Assembly (NCBI GenBank): GCA_052078155.1
Contig: JBQJBP010000002.1
Coordinates: 496,001-560,000, forward strand
Direction: 5' to 3'
Length of the DNA: 64,000 bases
DNA from: CAXBMB01 sp052078155
GTDB taxonomy: Bacteria; Pseudomonadota; Alphaproteobacteria; Kiloniellales; DSM-21159
A model generated the notes under the pieces. It saw only the letters and a list, made by a program, of their open reading frames with translations. It searched no databases and was not told where the DNA came from. The position numbers were made by a program, and so were the translations under genes. Below are positions 17,586-27,216 of the stretch, piece by piece (position 1 is the first letter of the stretch; each line of letters starts with the position of its first letter).

Positions 17586-17979
17586 TACCCTTTTCCCCCT
17601 TTGCGGCAGTTTCAGTCGGCGCAGAACGCCTCTGTGTGATTGTTATCGTACCAAGGAAATAGATCATGAAGGCTCGGGTAAGGTCAAAGCAGCAGTCGGC
17701 ATCTCAGTTATGCCTCACGCAGGTGAAAAGCCCGGTGCCTGCTTGCCCCAGGGACCAGAGACGCCGCCAAGGTAAGAAACCCGAAGGAAAGCGCTCTCTG
17801 TCTTATCGGGCAGGCTGAATGAAGGAGAAAATGAAGGCAGGGCGGATGATGAAAGCCGCAGTGGCCAGCACTGCCCAGACGTCTAGGAGGAACAGAATGC
17901 TGTTCCAAAGTTCGGCATTCCGCTGGTCGGCAAAAGCGGGTAGATCAATAGCGTTTTCAATCTGAGGGGAACTGCGCCT
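17586..17979. other. Divergent upstream region of the SDR and DUF1330 genes
   Basis: 394 bases with no supported coding frame. It must hold promoters for both neighbours. GAGGGG just before 17980 is the ribosome site of the DUF1330 gene. I see no recognisable operator. Confidence 0.4.
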
Positions 17980-18273
17980 ATGCCTGCCTACGTTGTTGCG
18001 ATGATCGATGTTACCGATGCCGAAGGATACACGCGGTATCGTGAAGAGGTTCCGGCCCTGATTGCCAAATATGGCGGGCGCTATCTGGTGCGGGGCGGTG
18101 AAGGCGTCATCAAAGAAGGAGACTGGCCCTATCCGCGGGTTGTGGTCATTGAGTATCCGGATATGGAGGCTGCGGAAGCCTTCTATCACTCCGAAGAGTA
18201 TCAGGCAGTCCTGCCCCATCGGATCGATCATTCAGTGGGCACGCTGGGTGTGTTCCCGGGGTATGAAGGCTGA
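17980..18273 (+). CDS. DUF1330 family protein
   Basis: A 97-residue protein of the ferredoxin-like (dimeric alpha-beta barrel) superfamily. The order is a beta strand (AYVVAMIDV), helix (YTRYREEVPALIAKYGG), strand (RYLVRGGE), the conserved EGDWPYPRVVVIEYPD segment, and a helix with the family motif AFYHSEEYQAVLPHR. The function of DUF1330 is not established. It is probably monocistronic and ends in a strong terminator. ATG follows GAGGGG. Confidence 0.88.
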   Translation: MPAYVVAMIDVTDAEGYTRYREEVPALIAKYGGRYLVRGGEGVIKEGDWPYPRVVVIEYPDMEAAEAFYHSEEYQAVLPHRIDHSVGTLGVFPGYEG

Positions 18274-18431
18274 CCTCTTGTTAGCACCTGTCTTGCTAAC
18301 GCCTGCCGCCGGCCTGATCAGTTGTCGATCGCTGTAAACGCCCCAAAGGGTGATTTGCGGTTCAAGCGGGGTCACTAAGGGAGATTTGGCAGTCCCATCA
18401 GACTCCAGTGGGTCAGTGGGGACATTGGAAC

Positions 18432-18456
18432 GGGCCGCGGTGCGGCCCTTTTCTTT
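18432..18456 (+). terminator. Rho-independent terminator after the DUF1330 gene
   Basis: GGGCCGC, loop GGT, GCGGCCC, followed by TTTTCTTTT. Confidence 0.8.
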
Positions 18457-18905
18457 TGCTTTCTAGCGGCTGGGACTTTTGCGTCCCTCGACAGTCAAAA
18501 GCGGCTGAAACCGGAAATCTGAAACAGCAGCGGGCGCCATTTATGGCTTTGCTTCAGTTTGTCTGACAGAGATTCCAATCCCAATATTGGTAATCGTTAA
18601 GGTGGAAAGACTTAATGACGGTTTCGTGACAAAAGGAACTGATTTTTTCTTTCTTCTCCAATGACTTTGCGGGATTTGTTTCAATGAAACCTTCAGCTAA
18701 GAGCAATTCTGCCCCCTTTTCACGACAGATTCTGAAGATAATTCCCTATCTCTTTGAACTTAATAGTTAACAGCTTCTTACTCTTCCTCTATAACTGGCC
18801 AGGCTTGTAGGTATCCATAAGGTTTCACTGAGACGGATCATGAAGGTCGGTCTGGCCGGAGTGTGTTTCTGTATCTCCCGTTTTGTCTTCGATTCTTATC
18901 GAAGT

Positions 18906-18920
18906 TTAAACATTGATTAA
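18906..18920. promoter_or_regulatory. Candidate CtrA binding site
   Basis: TTAA, seven bases (ACATTGA), TTAA: an exact match to the full CtrA consensus of alphaproteobacteria. It lies about 280 bases before the hybrid kinase start, in a gene-free AT-rich stretch where chance matches are more likely. Confidence 0.4.
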
Positions 18921-19200
18921 CCTTTTGTTGGTGACCTGCAGAGGTTAACAGTTTGTGAAAAAACAAATCCTCAGCCTGTGCCTGTTGGTGAGAGAGGCCA
19001 GGCAGAGGTAAGTCGGTCCGGAGTCCTCCGGGAGAATACCTGACTGTCCCGCTGGGTTTCGTCAGGATCGGGGAGGGCCTTTTTGGGGAAGGGCTGCTTT
19101 ATCGGCGTTGTCTCGTGACGGCGTTGTAAAGGGGCAGTGGACCGGCGGCAGCATTGGTACATTGGGGGAGACCGCCGGGTCAGGCGGATGGAGGGGTAGT

Positions 19201-20796
19201 ATGGCGACGATCCTCATACTGGACGACCGGGTAACAAACCGCAGAATACTGGAGCGGCTGGCGAAGGTTCTGGAGCCCAAGGGAAAAATCGTTTCCTTTG
19301 GCGATCCTCTGGATGCTCTGGACTGGCTCAAGCGGCAGACACCGGATCTGGTGATTTCCGACTACAAGATGCCGAACCTGGATGCGTCCCAGTTTATCGA
19401 GCGCTTTCGCAATCTGCCTGGCTGCATCGATGTGCCGGTGATGGTGATCACGGTCTATGAAGACATGGACTTCCGCTACAAGGCACTGGAAGCCGGGGCT
19501 ACGGACTTTCTGCTCTCGCCCTTTGATCATCGGGAATTCAAGGTACGCGTCAGCAATCTACTGAAGCTGCGCAAGCAGCAACTGATCATTCAGGCCCGTG
19601 CCTATGATCTGGAACAGCGTCTGGCTGAAGATCATCTGCATATGGAAGAATTGCGCCAGGCCAGCCAGGAGCGCTTGCGCACGGTGATTGATGCGGTTCC
19701 GGCCATGATCTACGCGGTTGATCGCGACAACCGCCTGCTTTTTATCAACACCCAGGCAGCGGAGATGGCCGGCATCAACGTGGCCGACGCCATTGGCCAG
19801 CGGGCCCAGGAGGTCTTTCCCAGCGCCTTTGGCCGGGAAAGCGAGCAGCTGGATGCTCAGATTTTCAACGGCGGTCAGGAAGCCCGTATTTACGAGCAAC
19901 TGCTGTTCCGGCAGGGCCGTGAACAGGTCATGCTGGCGACCAAGCGTCCGATCCAGGGGGCGGACAACAGCAACCAGAGTGTGGTGACGGTTGCCTTTGA
20001 CATCACAGAACGCAAACAGGCGGAGCAGGACTTGCTGGTGGCCAAGAACCAGGCCGAGGAAGCCAGCCGGTCCAAGTCCGAGTTCCTGGCCAATGTCAGC
20101 CATGAACTGCGGACACCGCTGAACGCCATCCTTGGTTTTTCCGACATGATGAAGCGGGAGATGCTGGGGCCCATCGGGTCCCCCCGCTACAAGGAATATC
20201 TGGAAGACATCAATGGGTCGGCCGGGCATCTGCTCAACATCATCGATGACATTCTGGACCTTTCGAAAATCGACGCCGGTCAGATGGAGCTCTGCGAGGA
20301 CCCTCTGGACCTGGTGCAGCTGATTGACGATACCCTTGTCCTGGCGGAGAGCCCGGCTGAAGAGGCCGGTGTTACGCTCTCCCGGTCGTTGTGTGAGGAC
20401 ACGCTGCCCTTCCTGGGTGATGAGGTGAAGCTGAAGCGGGTGTTGCTGAACCTGCTGTCCAACGGCATCAAGTTTTCGCCGCCCGGCGGTGAGGTGAAGG
20501 TGGATGTTGAGTGTGACGACGAAGGCTGCCTGGTGCTGTCTGTGGAAGACAAGGGCATCGGCATGTCGGAGGCGGAGATCAAGCTGGCTGTGTCCCGCTT
20601 TGGGCAGGTCCAGTCAGCCATGACCCGGCAACACCAGGGCACAGGCCTGGGCATGCCTTTGTTGATCAAACTGACAGAAATGCACGGTGGGACCTGGCGC
20701 ATTCAGTCCGAACGGGGCGTGGGCACGCGGGTATCCCTGCGGTTCCCGGCCAAGCGTTATCTGGAGCGACGTTCTAAGTTCAAGCTGGTCAAGTAG
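19201..20796 (+). CDS. Response-regulator/PAS/histidine kinase hybrid
   Basis: 531 residues, soluble. Order: receiver (about 3-122; Asp54 in ISDYKMPNLD), PAS (about 158-270, ending DITERKQAEQD), HisKA with His301 (FLANVSHELRTPLNAI), and ATPase with N-box LLNLLSNGIKFSP, G1 DKGIGMS and G2 GTGLGMPL. The Lys that normally contacts the phospho-Asp is replaced by Ser106 (DFLLSPFD), so the receiver may signal unusually. The receiver is at the N-terminus, ahead of the sensor, so it may accept phosphate from another kinase, such as the one encoded 300 bases downstream. The chosen ATG (19201) follows GAGGGG; an in-frame ATG at 19108 would add 31 residues of no known domain. Confidence 0.88.
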   Translation: MATILILDDRVTNRRILERLAKVLEPKGKIVSFGDPLDALDWLKRQTPDLVISDYKMPNLDASQFIERFRNLPGCIDVPVMVITVYEDMDFRYKALEAGATDFLLSPFDHREFKVRVSNLLKLRKQQLIIQARAYDLEQRLAEDHLHMEELRQASQERLRTVIDAVPAMIYAVDRDNRLLFINTQAAEMAGINVADAIGQRAQEVFPSAFGRESEQLDAQIFNGGQEARIYEQLLFRQGREQVMLATKRPIQGADNSNQSVVTVAFDITERKQAEQDLLVAKNQAEEASRSKSEFLANVSHELRTPLNAILGFSDMMKREMLGPIGSPRYKEYLEDINGSAGHLLNIIDDILDLSKIDAGQMELCEDPLDLVQLIDDTLVLAESPAEEAGVTLSRSLCEDTLPFLGDEVKLKRVLLNLLSNGIKFSPPGGEVKVDVECDDEGCLVLSVEDKGIGMSEAEIKLAVSRFGQVQSAMTRQHQGTGLGMPLLIKLTEMHGGTWRIQSERGVGTRVSLRFPAKRYLERRSKFKLVK

Positions 20797-21096
20797 TCTT
20801 CAGCCAGGTGCGCTGGACCGGATGAAGGCGGTTTGCGCTGAGCGTGGTGTACCCTTGGCGACCCTTGGATCGGCTGCACAGATAAACGGTCGCATCGGTT
20901 CACTGGTAATCTGTTCAGGTCTCAAATCTATCTAGGTAAGGTAGATTTTCTTAACGGGAAATTCAGCTTCTCGTTCCAGTGTTTCAGGCAGAATGAGCTG
21001 GGAATGTTCTTGTGAGATTGGCAATCTCATTGGAGCGTCGGCTGGTGGACCCTGGGGTCAGACCCTGGTCTTAAACTGAAGGAAGCGATTGACGGA

Positions 21097-23766
<2,670 letters not shown>

Positions 23767-24080
23767 TCGTCTGCGCGGGGGCATTCTGTCCTTCATCTTG
23801 ATCGAGGATCCTGCGGGGCACTTCGGGTGCTGAAAATCACGGTCCTGTAACCTGTTATCCTCAAAGCACAGGCCGTAAGGTGCTCCACCTTCTGTCACCT
23901 GCGGGGCGCTGTGGGGGCAGCGGGCCTGTTCTGCGCTGAATGCAATACGGAAAGGTCTTGTAAGCTGGGGGCGGCAGGTATAGGTTACGCGCCATGCCAT
24001 AGGGCTTGCTGGTTGTTACATAGGTAAGTCACAAAAAGATGGTGGGCCCGGTGCCCGCCTTTTTTTATAGGTCAGATCTG
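23767..24080. other. Leader region upstream of rimP
   Basis: 314 bases without a coding frame. No tRNA is visible, unlike the metY-rimP arrangement of enterobacteria. It ends in a strong hairpin-terminator next to the rimP start. Confidence 0.5.
24041..24067 (+). terminator. Terminator/attenuator hairpin immediately upstream of rimP
   Basis: GGTGGGC, loop CCGGT, GCCCGCC, then seven T. It ends 14 bases before the rimP ATG. There is no gene on this strand between it and the kinase gene ending at 23766, so it either ends that transcript or acts as an attenuator in the rimP-nusA-infB leader. Confidence 0.75.
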
Positions 24081-24650
24081 ATGGCAGGATTTGATCAGAT
24101 GCAGAAAAGAACGGGATGGTCATTGGCTAGCGATCGCCAGGACAGCAAGAGGCTCGCCCGCACCAGCGAAGGCAAGGCCGCGAGCATTGAAGAGCTTATT
24201 GCGCCAACAGTAGAAGATCTGGGTATGGAAATCGTGCGGGTTGCTCTGATGGGCGACCGTGACACGACCCTGCAGATCATGGCTGAACGCCCCGATGGGA
24301 CCATGTCCATTGATGACTGTGCGGATCTGTCTCGCGCCGTCTCAACTTTGTTGGAAGTCGAAGACCCCATCGCGGGGCGCTACACTCTGGAAGTTTCTTC
24401 TCCTGGTCTTGATCGGCCGCTGACGCGCCTGAAAGACTATGAGCGCTTTGCCGGCTATGAAGCGCGGGTGGAGATGGAAGTATCTCAGGATGGCCAGCGT
24501 CGGTTCCGCGGACGTCTGCTGGGTATCGAAGAAGAATTGGTTCTGATCCAGGGAGAAGGGGACGACGCCCCGCACCGCCTGGCTTTTCAGGACATCCTGC
24601 GCGGTAAGTTGATTTTGACCGACGAGCTTTTGGCGTCAGCCAAAGCGTAA
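24081..24650 (+). CDS. rimP: Ribosome maturation factor RimP
   Basis: A 189-residue cytoplasmic factor for 30S subunit assembly and first gene of the rimP-nusA-ylxR-infB operon. The N-terminal domain has the family pattern LIAPTVEDLGMEIVRVAL and ISIDD-like DGTMSIDDCADLSRAVS; the diagnostic EVSSPGLDRPLTRLKDYERF is present. The C-terminal Sm-like domain follows (RFRGRLLGIEEELVLIQ). The start at 24081 is chosen because the in-frame ATG at 24039 lies inside the terminator hairpin. An N-terminal extension of about 25 polar residues precedes the domain. The last eight codons (LLASAKA and stop) are the first unit of a tandem repeat. Confidence 0.95.
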   Translation: MAGFDQMQKRTGWSLASDRQDSKRLARTSEGKAASIEELIAPTVEDLGMEIVRVALMGDRDTTLQIMAERPDGTMSIDDCADLSRAVSTLLEVEDPIAGRYTLEVSSPGLDRPLTRLKDYERFAGYEARVEMEVSQDGQRRFRGRLLGIEEELVLIQGEGDDAPHRLAFQDILRGKLILTDELLASAKA

Positions 24651-24757
24651 ACAAGGCCCTGCTTTTGGCGTCAGCCAAAGCGTAAACAAGGTTCTGCTTT
24701 TGGCGTCAGCCAAAGCGTAAAACAAGGTTCTGCTTTTGGCGTCAGCCAAAGCGTAAA
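24627..24757 (+). repeat. Four tandem 35-36-base hairpin repeats between rimP and nusA
   Basis: Units begin at 24627, 24662, 24697 and 24733. Each starts CTTTTGGCGTCAGCCAAAG, where CTTTGGC and GCCAAAG can pair around a GTCA loop (one T bulged), then GCGTAAA and ACAAGG(C/T)(C/T)CTG. The first unit is the 3' end and stop codon of rimP, so the array copied the end of a coding sequence into the intergenic space. Units differ at only a few bases, suggesting recent expansion. Confidence 0.9.
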
Positions 24758-24933
24758 AGACACGGTTGCTTCGGCCTGGCTTTGAAGATGAAGGCAGGAC
24801 GCGGATGCAACAAAGGGGTCCCGCCGTCGCGCGGCCCCTGAAAGAAGACAACGACCCGGCCCGGCCGGATAGAACTGCAGGCCCTTCTATGGGTCTTTGG
24901 CTGAGAACGTTAACTAAGGAAGAGACGCGAAAG

Positions 24934-26535
24934 ATGGACTCGAACGCTATCCATCGTACCGAATTGCTCCAGGTCGCTGACGCGGTGGCCCGTGAGAAGG
25001 GTATTGACGCCGATGAAGTGATCGTTGCCATGGAGCAGGCGATCCAGAAGGCCGGTCGCGCTAAGTATGGCCAGGAACACGACATTCGGGCAGAAATCGA
25101 CCGTCACAACGGTGAGATTCGCCTGCGCCGCTTCCAGACAGTTGCTGAAACGGTGGAAAACGAATTCACCGAAATCACCGTGCGTGATGCCCAGCTGCGG
25201 GATCCCAATGCCCAGGTTGGTGACGAATTCTCCGATCCCTTGCCGCCGATTGATCTCGGCCGCATTGCGGCACAGACCGCCAAGCAGGTGATCGTTCAGA
25301 AGGTGCGCGAAGCCGAGCGGGCCGTGCAGTTTGAAGAGTTCAAAGACCGGGCCGGTGAAGTGATCAATGGCGTGGTCAAGCGGAATGAATTCGGCAATGT
25401 GACCGTTGAAATGGGCCGGGCAGAAGGCTTGCTGCGTCGGGATGAAACCCTGCCGCGCGAATCTCTGCGCAACGGCGATCGGGTGCGGGCTTACATCTAT
25501 GACGTACGTCAGGAAATGCGGGGCCCGCAGATCTTCCTGTCCCGTACCCACCCGCAGTTCATGGCCAAGCTCTTCATTCAGGAAGTGCCGGAAATCTATG
25601 ACGGCATCATTGAAATCAAGTCCGTGGCCCGGGATCCCGGCAGCCGCGCCAAGATTGCCGTTCTGAGCCATGACACCTCCATCGACCCTGTCGGGGCCTG
25701 TGTGGGCATGCGCGGCAGCCGCGTTCAGGCGGTTGTGGGCGAACTGCAGGGTGAAAAGATCGACATCATTCCCTGGTCCGAAGATCCGGCCACTTTTGTG
25801 GTGAACGCCCTGGCACCTGCCGAAGTGACCAAGGTGGTGCTGGACGAAGAACAGGGCCGCATTGAAGTGGTGGTGCCTGACGAACAGCTGTCCCTGGCCA
25901 TTGGCCGTCGCGGTCAGAATGTGCGTCTGGCCTCTCAGCTGACCGGCTGGGACATCGACATCATGACCGAGGAAGAAGAAAGCGCCCGCCGCCAGGAAGA
26001 ATTCAAGTCCCGGTCGCAGCTCTTTATCGATGCCCTGGACGTGGACGATGTCATCGCCCATCTGCTGGTGGCTGAAGGCTTCTCCTCCCTGGAGCATGTG
26101 GCCTACCTGCCGCTGGAAGACCTGGTGGAAATCGAAGGCTTTGACGAAGGTGTGGCCAGCGAGCTGCAGCAGCGCGCGATCCTGCACCTGGAAGAACAGA
26201 ACCGACAGCATGAAGAAGCCCGCCTGAAAGCCGGTGTTTCCGATGAAGTGGCCAACATGGAAGGTCTGGAGCCCAGCCACCTGCATCTGCTGGGTGATGC
26301 CGGGGTGAAATCTCTGGATGATCTGGCTGACCTGGCCGGTGATGAGCTGATTGAAATTCTTGGTGCTGACGCCATGAGTGAAGATCAGGCCAACAGCATC
26401 ATCATGGCGGCCCGCGCCCACTGGTTCGAAGATGAAGAAACCGAGGCTGAAGAGGCTTCTGAAGAAGCCGGTGAAGCCAGCGCTGAGGCAGAGGGTGAAA
26501 CCGAGGCCGAAGCTTCGGAAGGTGAAAAAGCCTGA
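24934..26535 (+). CDS. nusA: Transcription elongation/antitermination factor NusA
   Basis: 533 residues, cytoplasmic, binds RNA polymerase and nascent RNA. Order: N-terminal polymerase-binding domain (1-130; RTELLQVADAVAREKGID), S1 domain (about 141-205), KH1 and KH2 (about 215-350; PDEQLSLAIGRRGQNVRLA from about 314), two acidic helix-hairpin repeats (about 380-420 and 440-490), and a Glu/Ala-rich tail (about 493-533). The ATG at 24934 is preceded by AAGGAAGAG and begins the conserved domain; the frame is open upstream to 24766 but that part has no family resemblance. It lies 283 bases after rimP because of the repeat array. Confidence 0.97.
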   Translation: MDSNAIHRTELLQVADAVAREKGIDADEVIVAMEQAIQKAGRAKYGQEHDIRAEIDRHNGEIRLRRFQTVAETVENEFTEITVRDAQLRDPNAQVGDEFSDPLPPIDLGRIAAQTAKQVIVQKVREAERAVQFEEFKDRAGEVINGVVKRNEFGNVTVEMGRAEGLLRRDETLPRESLRNGDRVRAYIYDVRQEMRGPQIFLSRTHPQFMAKLFIQEVPEIYDGIIEIKSVARDPGSRAKIAVLSHDTSIDPVGACVGMRGSRVQAVVGELQGEKIDIIPWSEDPATFVVNALAPAEVTKVVLDEEQGRIEVVVPDEQLSLAIGRRGQNVRLASQLTGWDIDIMTEEEESARRQEEFKSRSQLFIDALDVDDVIAHLLVAEGFSSLEHVAYLPLEDLVEIEGFDEGVASELQQRAILHLEEQNRQHEEARLKAGVSDEVANMEGLEPSHLHLLGDAGVKSLDDLADLAGDELIEILGADAMSEDQANSIIMAARAHWFEDEETEAEEASEEAGEASAEAEGETEAEASEGEKA

Positions 26536-26575
26536 TTTGGCTTGCGAGAGGACAGAGACGACAGAGTCACACCTG

Positions 26576-27205
26576 ATGGATGAGGTCTTTTACAGCGACG
26601 AGCCTGAAAAGGGACCGACAAGACGCTGTCTGGTAAGTGGTGAAAGACGGGGCAAAGAGGAGATGATCCGCTTTGTTCTGGATCCTGAAGGGTGCTTGGT
26701 TCCGGATCTGGCCGGACGTTTGCCCGGACGGGGACTGTGGTTGCTGGCTGATCGAGCTGTGTTTGAAAAGGCCTGTCAGCGGCGGCTCTTTGCCAGAGCT
26801 GCCCGGGCCAAGGTAGAGGTGCCCGACGGACTGGGTGAAGAAGTAACGCGGCAGCTTCGCCGCCGGGTGCTGGACCAGCTGGGGCTGGCGCGACGGGCAG
26901 GCGAAGTTGTGGCGGGACATGACAAAGTCCGTGTGTGGTTGGAGCAGGGTAAAGCTGCTTTGTTGATGCAGGCCAGTGACGGTGCGGAAGCACCCCGTCG
27001 CCGGCTGGAGGCCCTGGGTCGGGGGCATCGTCCTGACCTGGAGGTTATTGAAGAATTTGAAGCTGACGCGCTGGGATTTGCGCTGGGCCGCTCGCCGACT
27101 GTACATGTCGCGCTGCTGCCCGGTGGCGCAGCAAAGCGGCTGACTGTGGAATTTGCGCGCTTGGTGGGTTTTGGAACCCCCGGTTCGGACGTGGCGAGGA
27201 AGTGA
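26576..27205 (+). CDS. YlxR/L7Ae fusion-type RNA-binding protein
   Basis: 209 residues in the usual slot between nusA and infB. The N-terminal YlxR (DUF448) domain shows PTRRCLVSGERRGKEEMIRF and LPGRGLWL (about 12-90). The C-terminal half has an L7Ae/ribosomal-protein-like pattern (LGLARRAGEVVAGHDKVRVW and GKAALLMQASDGAE). This two-domain form is common in alphaproteobacteria; the exact role is unclear, with RNA or nucleoid binding both proposed for YlxR. The frame is open upstream into nusA, but ATG 26576 begins the homologous part. No strong Shine-Dalgarno is visible, consistent with coupling to nusA 40 bases away. Confidence 0.88.
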   Translation: MDEVFYSDEPEKGPTRRCLVSGERRGKEEMIRFVLDPEGCLVPDLAGRLPGRGLWLLADRAVFEKACQRRLFARAARAKVEVPDGLGEEVTRQLRRRVLDQLGLARRAGEVVAGHDKVRVWLEQGKAALLMQASDGAEAPRRRLEALGRGHRPDLEVIEEFEADALGFALGRSPTVHVALLPGGAAKRLTVEFARLVGFGTPGSDVARK

Positions 27206-27216
27206 GTGCTAGTAAG

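Larger units (their letters stand above)
18274..19200. other. Long gene-free stretch upstream of the REC-PAS kinase
   Basis: About 930 bases without a convincing gene. It contains the DUF1330 terminator (18432-18456), a full TTAA-N7-TTAA site (18906-18920) and a stem CCTGAC/GTCAGG (about 19040-19067). The middle is AT-rich relative to the window. Short frames here lack support. Confidence 0.5.

Noticed and set aside
18340..18395. Possible further copy of the twin-hairpin repeat
   Set aside because: Only GATTTGCGGTTCAAGCGGGGTCAC resembles copy C; the second arm and ends are absent, so the match is too weak.
24636..25085. Minus-strand frame with repeated ALADAKSRTLF-type segments
   Set aside because: The repetition is only the rimP-nusA tandem hairpin array read backwards; nothing supports translation.
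24910..26421. 503-codon minus-strand frame over nusA
   Set aside because: Antisense shadow of nusA; composition rich in His, Gly and Phe with no recognisable domain.
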